A stretch of 32,938 nucleotides of DNA, from positions 1 through 32,938 of the forward strand of contig JAJFGA010000027.1 of the NCBI GenBank assembly GCA_021776375.1, given 5' to 3'. Under the pieces are notes generated by a model. That model did no database searches and was not told the DNA's origin. It worked only from the letters and a program-made list of their open reading frames with translations. How positions within the stretch are numbered: position 1 is the stretch's first letter; every line of letters begins with the position of its first letter. This stretch comes from Hyphococcus sp. Its GTDB lineage: Bacteria > Pseudomonadota > Alphaproteobacteria > Caulobacterales > Parvularculaceae. Shown here one piece after another: positions 24,627-32,875 of this stretch. Position numbers and translations under genes: made by a program.

Positions 24627-24963
24627 TCAGCATCGTTCCTGATCAGGTTGGCCCTCATGAATAGGTGAGACGCGATGAAAGTTCTAGGGAGCCAGCTTTG
24701 TAAACTGTCAGGCGACGATGAGGTGTAAAACCGCGCGCTCAAGCCTGGGGAAAAAGTATGACGATGGCATTTTCCTGCTGTAGCGATGACGCTGACGAAG
24801 GCGGACAGCTCTGCCCCTCAGCCGCGGCATTCAGTATTGCAGAAAAAAATTCAAAATAGCCCGGTGAATTTCAAATTCGATCAATGGTTTTTCGGGATCG
24901 GCAAGACCGCGGCGCGCAAATCCGCAAAGTTGCACTCATTAAAACGTAATCTAGGAACGCACC
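24627..24963. other. Intergenic region between polA and a methyltransferase gene
   Basis: These 337 bases must hold the divergent promoters of polA and the methyltransferase gene, but I see no clear -35/-10 pair. A 33-codon frame with three cysteines (24758-24859) is present after GGGGAA, but it has nothing else to support it. No hairpin terminator, repeat or RNA gene is obvious. Confidence 0.5.
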
Positions 24964-25578
24964 ATGGGAAAACCAGTTTTCATCGCCCGCCAAGCCTCTC
25001 ACCCGAAAGGCCTTTTGGGCTGGGTCGTCGCACAGATTATGAGCCGCGAGACCGGATGGGAAAATAAGAAGGCCATCGACCTGCTTGGCCTCAAACCTGG
25101 CCAATCCGTGCTCGATGTTGGCTGCGGCCATGGCGCATCACTGAAAGTGATAGCCCGGCGCGTTAAACAAGGCCGCGTTACCGGGCTCGACCCGTCGGCG
25201 GTGATGGTCGGCGTCGCGCAAAAGAAAGCCCGCTCGCGCACCATCGAGATTGCCCGCGGCGAAGCCCGCGACATGCCCTTTGAAGACGCCGTTTTTGATG
25301 CAGCGATGAGCGTACACACGATTTATTTCTGGGACGATCCTATCAATGAGTTGCGCGAAATAAACCGCGTCGTCGCGCCGCACGGACGGTTCGTTCTCGG
25401 CTTTCGTTCATCCCGGGACCAACGCTTTGTCTCAGATTCGCCGCAAACGGTTTATCACATCCGCTCACTGGAGGAGATTGAAGCCCTGCTCACCGCCGCC
25501 GGCTGGATCATTGAAGACATTGCCCACGGCCAGGCGCGTGGCGCCTTGCTCCACTGGGCTGTTTGCCGGCCTGCGTGA
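24964..25578 (+). CDS. Class I SAM-dependent methyltransferase (UbiE/Methyltransf_11 type)
   Basis: The 204-residue soluble protein has a standard Rossmann methyltransferase domain: QSVLDVGCGHGASLKVIA (motif I, SAM loop), VTGLDPSAVMVGVAQKKA (motif II), ARGEARDMPFEDAVFDAAMSVHTIYFWDDP (post-II to IV), and VVAPHGRFVLGF (motif V/VI region). The N-terminus HPKGLLGWVVAQIMSRETGWENKKAIDLL resembles a group of UbiE-like enzymes acting on small molecules or lipids. ATG 24964 has AGGAA upstream. It converges on phaZ with a 23-bp gap. The substrate cannot be predicted. Confidence 0.9.
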   Translation: MGKPVFIARQASHPKGLLGWVVAQIMSRETGWENKKAIDLLGLKPGQSVLDVGCGHGASLKVIARRVKQGRVTGLDPSAVMVGVAQKKARSRTIEIARGEARDMPFEDAVFDAAMSVHTIYFWDDPINELREINRVVAPHGRFVLGFRSSRDQRFVSDSPQTVYHIRSLEEIEALLTAAGWIIEDIAHGQARGALLHWAVCRPA

Positions 25579-25601
25579 GGCGGGTGACGAGGGTTTAAAC
25601 G

Positions 25602-26903
25602 CTACTCCGCCGCCAGTTTTTGCGGCGCGCGCGTTTCCGCCTTGCCCTCGGCCAGCGCCATAAATTTCGCGATTTTCGGCTGAATTTCCGTCCGCCAGCG
25701 CGAGCCGTTGAAGACACCGTAATGACCAACAGCGGGCTGAATGTAATCGAGTTGCATGTCTTGTGGTAAATTCGCACACAGAGCGTGTGCGGCCTGGGTC
25801 TGGCCGATGCCGGAAATGTCGTCATTCTCGCCTTCAACGGTCATCAGCGCTATATCACGGATCGCTTCCGGCTTAACCCGGCGGCCGCGATGGATGAATT
25901 CGCCTTCTGCAAGCGTATGGTCCTGAAAGACTTCGCGGATCGTCTGCAGATAGAATTCCTCAGTCATATCCATCACCGCGAGATATTCGTCATAAAACGC
26001 GCGGTGTTTTTCTGCGCTGTCGCCATCGTCTTCAACCAGATGCTGGAAATAGTCGTAATGCGCATTGACATGCCGGTCGGAGTTCATCGCCAGAAACGAA
26101 TAGAGCTGTACAAAGCCCGGATAGACCCGTCGCATAACGCCCGCATAGGGCAATGGCACGGTGTAAATCATGTTCTGTTCAAACCATGCATAGGAGCGCT
26201 CTTGCGAGATAAGGTTTGGCGTGGTCGGCGACAGCCTGGTGTCGATGGGGCTGCCCATCAAGGTAATTGAGGCCGGACGGTGAGGATCATCGTCCTCAGC
26301 CATCACCGCCGCCGCCGCCAACAGCGCCGGTCCCGGCTGACATACCGCCATCGCATGAACATTCTTTGGCGGTGAGGATTGGCCAATAAGCCGCATAAAA
26401 TCGATCAGGTAATCAATATAATCATTGAGATCGAAACGCCCCCCGCCGACAGGCACGTCGCGTGCGTCAGTCCAGTCGGTGATGTAAACATCATGCTCAG
26501 GCAACATCGCCTCGACCGTGCCGCGCAACAACGTCGCGTAGTGGCCCGACATCGGCGCAACAATCAAAACCGCCGGATCCGAGCCCGCCTTACCGCGGGC
26601 TTTTTTCAGCGCCGCTTCATCGCGCTTGAAATGTAACAGAGTGCAGAAATCTTTTTTCGCCGACGCCTCGATTACAACCGGAACGTCAACACCGCCGGTG
26701 GTCGTCGCATCAATGCCCCATTCCGGCTTCGGATAACGCCGCATGGCATGTTCCAAAACATCAAGCGTCGCCGCCGCAGAGCGGCCCGCCCAGCTGTCGG
26801 CCGCCGGATTGAAAGGCGAGCGCCAGAATTGGGCGCCAAGCCCGGCGGCAATCCGCGCTGGCGAGACCGCCGCATAGGCAAATTCATACGTTGAATAAAG
26901 CAT
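25602..26903 (-). CDS. phaZ: Intracellular polyhydroxyalkanoate depolymerase
   Basis: The 433-residue alpha/beta hydrolase is a cytosolic PHB depolymerase that mobilises stored polyester granules. The family start MLYSTYEFAYAAVSPARIAA is followed by PAVLIVAPMSGHYATLLRGTVEAMLPEHDVYITDWTDARDVP, the catalytic cysteine motif VCQPGPALLAA (Cys replaces the serine of a lipase box, as known for this family), and the C-terminal histidine region QPAVGHYGVFNGSRWR. Length and motifs match the PhaZ group of Cupriavidus and alphaproteobacteria. The presence of this gene indicates that the organism can store polyhydroxybutyrate; no phaC or phaP gene is nearby. AAGGG lies 12 bases upstream of the ATG. Confidence 0.95.
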   Translation of the reverse strand: MLYSTYEFAYAAVSPARIAAGLGAQFWRSPFNPAADSWAGRSAAATLDVLEHAMRRYPKPEWGIDATTTGGVDVPVVIEASAKKDFCTLLHFKRDEAALKKARGKAGSDPAVLIVAPMSGHYATLLRGTVEAMLPEHDVYITDWTDARDVPVGGGRFDLNDYIDYLIDFMRLIGQSSPPKNVHAMAVCQPGPALLAAAAVMAEDDDPHRPASITLMGSPIDTRLSPTTPNLISQERSYAWFEQNMIYTVPLPYAGVMRRVYPGFVQLYSFLAMNSDRHVNAHYDYFQHLVEDDGDSAEKHRAFYDEYLAVMDMTEEFYLQTIREVFQDHTLAEGEFIHRGRRVKPEAIRDIALMTVEGENDDISGIGQTQAAHALCANLPQDMQLDYIQPAVGHYGVFNGSRWRTEIQPKIAKFMALAEGKAETRAPQKLAAE

Positions 26904-26983
26904 GGAGGATTGTCGCCCTTACGCTACTAGAAGACCTTGCTGCATAGCACAAAAATGATGCGAAGTCTTAAAGGAGGCGGACT

Positions 26984-27148
26984 ATGAGCCGAATTGGCCC
27001 GGCAAATCAATCATTTCTAACGGTTTCGCAACATCGTGATGGGACCGCCAGAAGACAGCTAAGCCATTATCTTTATTGCGTTAAAATTGGATTTAGCGCT
27101 TCACCTTGGTGCTACGGCGCAAAATTGCTGCTAGTTCGGCCGGGCTGA
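26984..27148 (+). CDS. Candidate small protein with strong ribosome-binding site
   Basis: A 54-codon frame starts at ATG 26984 after AAAGGAGGCGG (26970-26980), one of the best Shine-Dalgarno matches in the window, in the gap between phaZ and SCO1. It begins MSRIGPANQSFLTVSQHRDG, is basic and polar, has two Cys residues, and no clear membrane segment. Its last 19 codons overlap the 3' end of the opposite-strand SCO1 gene. I know no family for it. The ribosome-binding site could also be chance in a purine-rich stretch. Confidence 0.35.
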   Translation: MSRIGPANQSFLTVSQHRDGTARRQLSHYLYCVKIGFSASPWCYGAKLLLVRPG

Positions 27149-27698
27149 CGCCGCCGACCACGGCATATTGCGGCTGGCCGGCGCGGTCTGCGATATAGAA
27201 AAACCGGCCATGCTCGACTGTGTAACCCAGGGCGCTCTCTGGCAGGGCGACTTTCTGTGCAAACAGCTTATAGCCGGTGCGCGCCGCCTTGGCCGCTTCA
27301 ACGCTGCCAGTCAATGCAATAATCCGGTCGTCAAAGGCGAAGTAGTCCGCCAGCACAGCCGGCGTATCGCGCTCGGGATCAACGCTGATAAAGATCGGCG
27401 CAATATCGCCGGCGCTCTCGCCCAGCTCGTTCAGGGCTGCACTCATCACGCCGACATCGCCGGGGCAAACATCCGGGCAGTGGGTAAACCCAAAATAGAC
27501 CAGCATCACCTTGCCGGCGAAATCCTCGGCGCTGACCGCTTCGCCGTTTATATCGATGAGCGCAAAATCACCGGTAAACTGCTCCGACAACGCCACAACC
27601 CCTTGCTGGGGGATTGGCGTTGCCGCCTCGCGGCTGCAGCTTATGATCGTCAGGCTTACGAGAGCGACGGCAAGAAGGGCGGCGGGGTTGCGGGCCAT
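27093..27698 (-). CDS. SCO1/SenC family copper-handling lipoprotein
   Basis: The 201-residue protein has a lipoprotein signal (AALLAVALVSLTIISC, lipidated Cys near residue 20), so it should be tethered to a membrane facing the periplasm. The thioredoxin-like domain carries the copper-binding CxxxC (GFTHCPDVCPGD) and the conserved distal histidine (TVEHGRFFYI). SCO1/SenC proteins deliver copper to the CuA site of cytochrome c oxidase. ATG 27698 has GGAG at good spacing; the longer reading into regB is not supported. It is divergent from regB by 83 bp, the same arrangement as senC/regB in Rhodobacter, where RegBA controls oxidase and photosynthesis genes. Confidence 0.95.
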   Translation of the reverse strand: MARNPAALLAVALVSLTIISCSREAATPIPQQGVVALSEQFTGDFALIDINGEAVSAEDFAGKVMLVYFGFTHCPDVCPGDVGVMSAALNELGESAGDIAPIFISVDPERDTPAVLADYFAFDDRIIALTGSVEAAKAARTGYKLFAQKVALPESALGYTVEHGRFFYIADRAGQPQYAVVGGVSPAELAAILRRSTKVKR

Positions 27699-27781
27699 AA
27701 CGGGCGCTCCATTTGAACATTTTTGAGACCTCATGTTTAGACGGCTTCCAATCTTAGGGACAGTCGCGGTAAAAGCGCCGA

Positions 27782-29125
27782 ATGCCGCACGCGCTTGCTG
27801 ACAGTCAGGCCGCCTTGAACGCCCTTCGCGGACCGGTCCGGCTGCGTACCCTGACCGGGCTGCGATGGCTCGCGGTCGGCGGGCAGACCGCAGCCATCCT
27901 CGGGGTTCATTTCGGGCTTGGTTTTGCAACGCCCCTGGGGCTGGCGCTCGGCGTCATTGCCGCCAGCGCCTGGCTCAATCTGTTTACAGTATTGCGGTTC
28001 TCCCCGCAGCGGTTTTTGAGCGATCGTGAAGCGGCAGCCTATATTGCCTTTGATATCATTCAGCTTAGCGCTCTTCTTGCACTGACCGGCGGACTTCTCA
28101 ATCCGTTCTCTGCACTGATTATCGCGCCGGTCACAATCGCTGCAAGCTTTTTGCCGTTGCGCCTCACAGTGCTAATCAGCGCACTGGCTCTCGCCGGCAT
28201 CAGCATGCTTGGGCTTTATCATATGCCATTGCCATGGCGGCCCGGCGAGGCGCTGGCCTTGGCGCCAATTTACAAAGCCGGCGTCTGGGCGGCGCTATCG
28301 TTTTCAGTGATGTTCTTTGCCGTCTATGCTCATCGCATAGCCGCAGAATCGCAACAAATGCGCAGCGCCCTCGCCGCAACACAACTGGTGCTTGGCCGCG
28401 AAGAAAAGCTCTCCGCGCTGGGCGGGCTTGCCGCCGCCGCCGCCCACGAGCTGGGCACGCCGCTTGCGACCATTCAGCTGACCGCCAAGGAAATGCTGCG
28501 TGAGGCGCCCGAAGACAGCGACATTTATGAAGATGCAGCACTCCTGGTCAGTCAGGCTGAACGCTGCCGCGACATATTGGGACGCCTGTCGCAACGCGGC
28601 GATAGCGGCGATGCGATGCATGATCGCATCGGAGTCGTGGCGCTTCTTCGCGAGGCCGCAGCGCCGTTTTTCGACCTGCCAGACGGCCCAGAAATTCGTA
28701 TAGAAACAAATAGTATGGACGGCGCGCCGGAACCTATCCTCCGCCGCCGTCCGGAAATGATATTCGGTCTTCGCAACTTCATAGAAAACGCCGCTGGCTT
28801 CGCGCGCATGGAAGTTGTGATGACGGCGGAGTGGAGCGCGGATGAACTATCGATCGCCATCAATGATGATGGTCCGGGCTTTACCCCTGAAATATTAGCG
28901 CGCCTCGGCGAGCCCTATGTCAGCGCGCGCGCCGGCAATCGCCCGCTTATCGGGCGCAAAGGCGGTATGGGACTGGGGTTTTTCATCGCCAAAACCCTGC
29001 TTGAGGGCGCCGGCGCCGAAATTGCGTTCCATAACCGCCAATGGGGACAAAACCCCGAGCAAATCGGCGCCAGCGTTTCAGCGCGATGGGCGATTGATGC
29101 AGTATCAGCCGGCCCCTTTGCTTGA
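27782..29125 (+). CDS. regB: Redox-sensing histidine kinase RegB/PrrB/ActS
   Basis: The 447-residue kinase has about six membrane helices in its first 185 residues, including the quinone-binding heptapeptide GGLLNPF in the periplasmic loop. The phospho-acceptor motif is AAAAAHELGTPLATIQL. Exactly 40 residues after that His comes Cys in SQAERCRDILGRLSQRG, equal to the spacing of His225 and redox-active Cys265 in Rhodobacter RegB. The ATPase domain has N (LRNFIENAAGFA), G1 (INDDGPGFTPE) and G2 (GMGLGFFIAKTLLEGAGA) boxes. It phosphorylates RegA under reducing conditions. The regA gene follows by 68 bp. ATG 27782 lacks a strong ribosome-binding site, but no better start fits. Confidence 0.96.
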   Translation: MPHALADSQAALNALRGPVRLRTLTGLRWLAVGGQTAAILGVHFGLGFATPLGLALGVIAASAWLNLFTVLRFSPQRFLSDREAAAYIAFDIIQLSALLALTGGLLNPFSALIIAPVTIAASFLPLRLTVLISALALAGISMLGLYHMPLPWRPGEALALAPIYKAGVWAALSFSVMFFAVYAHRIAAESQQMRSALAATQLVLGREEKLSALGGLAAAAAHELGTPLATIQLTAKEMLREAPEDSDIYEDAALLVSQAERCRDILGRLSQRGDSGDAMHDRIGVVALLREAAAPFFDLPDGPEIRIETNSMDGAPEPILRRRPEMIFGLRNFIENAAGFARMEVVMTAEWSADELSIAINDDGPGFTPEILARLGEPYVSARAGNRPLIGRKGGMGLGFFIAKTLLEGAGAEIAFHNRQWGQNPEQIGASVSARWAIDAVSAGPFA

Positions 29126-29193
29126 AATTGCCCACAAAAACGAGCATTTATGGTCTGATAAAGACCTGATCCAAGCCAAATGGAAAAATCGCT

Positions 29194-29763
29194 ATGACGA
29201 GCCTCGATGACGCCCGCGCAGAAGACCGCACCCTGCCGGAAGATGCGACCTTGTTGATCGTCGATGATGATGAACCCCTACGCAGCCGGCTCGGCCGCGC
29301 CATGGAAAAACGCGGTTTTCAGCCCATTCTCGCCGCCGGCGTTGCTGATGCAGCAGATGTTCTGAAACAAATTTCACCGGCCTTCGCTGTTGTCGATCTG
29401 CGGCTGGAAGATGGCGACGGCCTTCAGGTGGTCAATCAGATTCACGACAAACGTGAAGACTGCCGGGTTGTCATGCTCACGGGCTACGGCAACATCGCAA
29501 CTGCGGTCGCCGCGGTTAAAGCCGGCGCCATCGACTATTTGTCAAAACCCGCCGACGCCGACGACGTTGAAAAAGCCCTCCTCGCCAAGCCCGGCGCCCG
29601 CCCTGCGCCGCCGGAAAATCCGATGTCGGCCGACCGCGTACGCTGGGAGCACATCCAGCGGGTTTATGAGCTTTGCGATCACAATGTTTCCGAGACCGCT
29701 CGCCGGCTTGGCATGCACCGCCGCACCCTGCAGCGCATCCTCGCCAAACGCGCGCCGCGATAA
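29194..29763 (+). CDS. regA: Response regulator RegA/PrrA/ActR
   Basis: The 189-residue response regulator is the partner of RegB. The receiver domain has the acidic pocket LLIVDDDEP, the phospho-acceptor Asp68 in AVVDLRLEDGDG, and the switch Thr/Lys in MLTGYGNIATA and YLSKPAD. A short proline-rich linker (ARPAPPENPMSADRV) leads to the Fis-type DNA-binding helix-turn-helix VSETARRLGMHRRTLQRILAKRAPR, which is almost invariant in RegA proteins. It controls respiratory, carbon and nitrogen fixation genes according to redox state. It is likely cotranscribed with regB. The hvrA gene that follows regA in some Rhodobacter is absent. Confidence 0.97.
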   Translation: MTSLDDARAEDRTLPEDATLLIVDDDEPLRSRLGRAMEKRGFQPILAAGVADAADVLKQISPAFAVVDLRLEDGDGLQVVNQIHDKREDCRVVMLTGYGNIATAVAAVKAGAIDYLSKPADADDVEKALLAKPGARPAPPENPMSADRVRWEHIQRVYELCDHNVSETARRLGMHRRTLQRILAKRAPR

Positions 29764-29780
29764 GCGCAAAACTATGAACC

Positions 29781-29796
29781 AGCGACAAATGTCGCT
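29781..29796 (+). terminator. Small hairpin after regA, possible terminator
   Basis: AGCGAC (29781-29786) and GTCGCT (29791-29796) form a 6-bp stem with an AAAT loop, 18 bp after the regA stop. The following bases are CCTTCTC, only a poor T tract, so termination would be inefficient. Confidence 0.35.
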
Positions 29797-29920
29797 CCTT
29801 CTCACTGCGACCAACCGAGCGCCTGCGACGACCAGACGACCACCCCTTGCTTGACCCTGACATCGCTTTTCCTAATTCTAAGCTGCCGGAAACGCGCCGC
29901 CCATTAGCCTGGAGCCAATC

Positions 29921-32653
29921 ATGCGTATTTTATCTGCCGTTCTTGGTGCTGCTTGTCTTATTGGAGCAACACCCGCCCTCGCCGCCGATATCGACCTGCC
30001 TTATGATAAGTTTCAGCTCGACAATGGCCTTACCGTTGTTGTGCATGAAGACCGCAAAGCGCCGCTCGTCGCCGTATCGATCTGGTACCATGTCGGCTCT
30101 AAAGATGAACCGGACGGCAAAACCGGCTTTGCGCATCTGTTTGAACATCTGATGTTTAACGGCTCGGAAAATTATGACGGCGAATGGTTCGAGCCGCTGG
30201 AGGAAATCGGCGCGACCGACCTCAACGGCACCACCTGGTTCGACCGCACCAATTACTTCCAGACCGTACCAACGCCGGGACTGGAACGGGTGTTGTGGAT
30301 GGAATCTGATCGCATGGGTCACCTCCTCGGCGTTGTCACCAAGGAAAAACTCGATAACCAGCGCGGCGTTGTGCAAAACGAAAAACGCCAGGGTGACAAC
30401 CAGCCCTATGGCCGCGCGGAATATTCTGTACTCGCCGGGTTGCTGCCCGCCGGTCACCCCTATACGCACTCCACTATCGGCTCGATGGAAGACCTTGACG
30501 CGGCCTCGCTCGACGATGTCAAAAATTGGTTCAAGGAATATTATGGCGCTGCGAACACGGTTTTGGTGATCGCTGGCGACATCGATGTGGAAACCGCCCG
30601 CCCGTTGGTGGAAAAATATTTCGGTGATATCGAAGCCGGCCCGCCGCTGACCCAAACCAAAGCCAACGCACCACAACTTGCCGTTAACAAGCACGAGGTC
30701 ATGTATGACCGCGTGCCGCAACCGCGCCTTGATCGCAACTGGGTCGCTCCCGGACGGACCACGCGCGACGCAGTGCTGATGGACCTTGCGGCCGAGGTCC
30801 TCGGCGGCGGCAAAACCTCACGGCTTTACCGCAAGCTGGTAGATGATTTGCAAATTGCAACGACAGCCAACGCCAACAACCAATCGCAGGAGCTTTTGAG
30901 CTTCTATTCTACAACTGTCGATGCCAATAAAGACGCCGACCTCGAGCAGGTTGAGCGCGAAATGGAAAGCGTTCTTTCAGCCTTCCTCAAGAAAGGACCG
31001 ACTTCGGCTGAATTGAAACGCGCAAAAACCAGCATTAAGGCCGGCATAATCCGTGGACTTGAAAAGGTTGGCGGTTTTGGCGGCAAGGCCGTTACCCTGG
31101 CGCAAGGCGAGCTTTACGCTGGCGATCCGGGGTTTATCGAAACCCAGCTCGACTGGCTTGACGCCGCCACGCCGGCGGATGTTCTCAATGTCGCGCGTAG
31201 CGTGATGAATGCGGGATATTATCAGCTCAACATTCTTCCGTTCCCGGAATACTCAACAGTCGCATCAGATATCGACCGAACCACCGGACTACCGGCGGTC
31301 AGTGATTCGCCGGAATTGATCTTTCCCGACATTCACGAAGCGACGTTAAACAACGGCATGAAAGTAGTGCTGGCGGAACGCCACGCCGTGCCCGTCATCC
31401 AGGTCGCCATACAATTCGACGCCGGCTATGCAGCCGACTCAGTTGAAGGCGGCACGCTCGGCAATGCGTCCTTTACAGGCGCCATGCTTGACGAAGGAAC
31501 CGCACGCCGGTCGGCGCTCGATATTGCTGAAGAATTGGAAACCCTTGGCGCAACGCTCGCCTCCAATTCAACGCTCGACACCACTGCAGTCGCCATGTCG
31601 GCGCTACAGGAAAACTTGCGCGGGTCACTCGATATTCTGGCTGACGTCATCCGTAATCCGGCTTTTGCGCAAACTGAAATCGACAAATTGCGCGGAAGGT
31701 GGCTCGCACGGATTGAACAGGAAAAAGCAAATCCGGTGCAGCTTGCCCTGCGCATGTTGCCGCCAGAAATTTACGGCGCCGGTCACGCTTACGGAGTGCC
31801 GTTCACTGGCTCGGGCACTGTTGACTCCATCAAGTCTCTACAACGCGCGGACCTTCAACGGTTTCACCAAACATGGCTGCGCCCGGACAATGCGACCATA
31901 TTCGTGGTAGGCGACACCACCATAGAGGAAATCCAACCCCTGCTTGAAAAAGTATTGGGCAACTGGCGCGCGCCTGCCAGCGATATTCCGGCAAAAAATA
32001 TCGCCGCCGTCGAGCTTCTCGCCAAAGGCAAGGTCATCATCGTCGACAAACCCGGATCACCACAATCGCTGATCCTCGCTGGCCATGTAGCGCCGCCTTC
32101 CAATGCGCCCAACGATGTCGCCATTACTGCCATGAATGACATAATCGGCGGTCAGTTCACGGCGCGGGTGAACATGAACCTGCGCGAAGACAAGGGCTGG
32201 GCTTATGGCGCCTATACGTTCTTCCAGGGGGCTAAGGGCCAGCGACCATGGATGGTCTACGCGCCGGTCCAAACTGACAAGACAAAGGAATCGCTCGCAG
32301 AGCTGGTCAAGGAATTAAACGCATACAAATCAAACCGCCCGGCGACGGCGCGCGAGATTGAGCGGGCAATTCTCAACAACACACGCTCGCTGCCCGGCGC
32401 CTTTGAAACCTCAAATGCGGTTATCGGCAGCCTACGGTCGAGCGAGCGCTATGGTCGCGCGTGGGATTATCCGGCGGCACTGACCGGCAAATTCAACGCC
32501 CTTAACGCCGATGAGATTTCAAGCGCTGCGGATGAGGTTATTCATCCCGAAAGCCTTATCTGGGTGATTGTTGGCGACCGCGAGAAGATTGAGGACGGGA
32601 TTCGCGCGCTCAATCTGGGACCGGTTGAGGTCAAAACCATGTCAGATCTCTGA
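29921..32653 (+). CDS. Periplasmic M16 family zinc peptidase (two-module, insulinase-like)
   Basis: The 910-residue protein has a signal peptide (ILSAVLGAACLIGATPALA, cleaved before ADIDLP) and so acts in the periplasm. The first M16 module (about 25-450) has the inverted zinc motif HLFEH (His72, Glu75, His76) and the distal glutamate region GVVQNEKRQGDNQPYGRAEYSV. The second module (about 465-905) starts ATLNNGMKVVLAERHAVPVI and has LGNASFTGAMLDEGT where a zinc site would be, so it is non-catalytic and closes the chamber, as in two-domain M16 enzymes. Substrates are probably short peptides. GGAG lies upstream of ATG 29921; a weak TTGACC (29851-29856) could be its -35. Two terminators follow. 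Confidence 0.95.
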   Translation: MRILSAVLGAACLIGATPALAADIDLPYDKFQLDNGLTVVVHEDRKAPLVAVSIWYHVGSKDEPDGKTGFAHLFEHLMFNGSENYDGEWFEPLEEIGATDLNGTTWFDRTNYFQTVPTPGLERVLWMESDRMGHLLGVVTKEKLDNQRGVVQNEKRQGDNQPYGRAEYSVLAGLLPAGHPYTHSTIGSMEDLDAASLDDVKNWFKEYYGAANTVLVIAGDIDVETARPLVEKYFGDIEAGPPLTQTKANAPQLAVNKHEVMYDRVPQPRLDRNWVAPGRTTRDAVLMDLAAEVLGGGKTSRLYRKLVDDLQIATTANANNQSQELLSFYSTTVDANKDADLEQVEREMESVLSAFLKKGPTSAELKRAKTSIKAGIIRGLEKVGGFGGKAVTLAQGELYAGDPGFIETQLDWLDAATPADVLNVARSVMNAGYYQLNILPFPEYSTVASDIDRTTGLPAVSDSPELIFPDIHEATLNNGMKVVLAERHAVPVIQVAIQFDAGYAADSVEGGTLGNASFTGAMLDEGTARRSALDIAEELETLGATLASNSTLDTTAVAMSALQENLRGSLDILADVIRNPAFAQTEIDKLRGRWLARIEQEKANPVQLALRMLPPEIYGAGHAYGVPFTGSGTVDSIKSLQRADLQRFHQTWLRPDNATIFVVGDTTIEEIQPLLEKVLGNWRAPASDIPAKNIAAVELLAKGKVIIVDKPGSPQSLILAGHVAPPSNAPNDVAITAMNDIIGGQFTARVNMNLREDKGWAYGAYTFFQGAKGQRPWMVYAPVQTDKTKESLAELVKELNAYKSNRPATAREIERAILNNTRSLPGAFETSNAVIGSLRSSERYGRAWDYPAALTGKFNALNADEISSAADEVIHPESLIWVIVGDREKIEDGIRALNLGPVEVKTMSDL

Positions 32654-32677
32654 CCGGGCAACCATCAGCCATAAAAG

Positions 32678-32712
32678 GGCGCGCCGGGAAACCGCGCGCC
32701 TTTTCTTTTTTT
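32678..32712 (+). terminator. Rho-independent terminator after the M16 peptidase gene
   Basis: GGCGCGC (32678-32684) pairs with GCGCGCC (32694-32700), with an inner GG/CC pairing around a GAAA-type loop, followed by TTTTCTTTTTTT (32701-32712). It sits 24 bp after the stop codon. Confidence 0.9.
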
Positions 32713-32713
32713 G

Positions 32714-32734
32714 AGCGCACTCTGTGCGCTTTTT
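32714..32734. terminator. Second, adjacent terminator hairpin
   Basis: AGCGCAC (32714-32720) and GTGCGCT (32724-32730) form a perfect 7-bp stem with a 3-base loop, followed by TTTT. It starts two bases after the first terminator. An A-free left side (the T tract of the first terminator) makes it a plus-strand backup rather than a minus-strand terminator. Confidence 0.75.
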
Positions 32735-32752
32735 AACCCTGCCATAGACCGA

Positions 32753-32828
32753 AAGCGACGTTGCGGGGTCGCTTGGCGATAAAAAACCCCTTCGGGCCGG
32801 AACAGACCTTTGGCGCGGCCCTGTTTTT
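32753..32828 (+). ncRNA. Possible structured RNA or 5' leader with two hairpins
   Basis: Beyond the two terminators, AAGCGAC (32753-32759) pairs with GTCGCTT (32768-32774), and GGGCCG (32794-32799) pairs with CGGCCC (32816-32821), followed by TGTTTTTG. The last hairpin plus T run looks like a terminator, so the stretch could be a small RNA ending there, or a leader acting on the gene at 32876. I see no clear promoter and no match to a known RNA family. Confidence 0.3.
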
Positions 32829-32875
32829 GAATTAAGCTAGGGCGTCGCTGGGGTTTTGTAGTTGTAGGGGATTTC

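Noticed and set aside
24758..24859. 33-codon frame with three cysteines upstream of the methyltransferase gene
   Set aside because: It is very short, its ribosome-binding site is unconvincing, and there is no family, signal or context, so it is noted only as content of the gap.
27168..27716. 182-codon plus-strand frame opposite SCO1
   Set aside because: It is a shadow of the SCO1 gene, whose CxxxC and lipoprotein signal are clear.
29930..30721. 263-codon minus-strand frame inside the M16 gene
   Set aside because: It is antisense to the zinc-motif part of a well-conserved peptidase and has no recognisable features.
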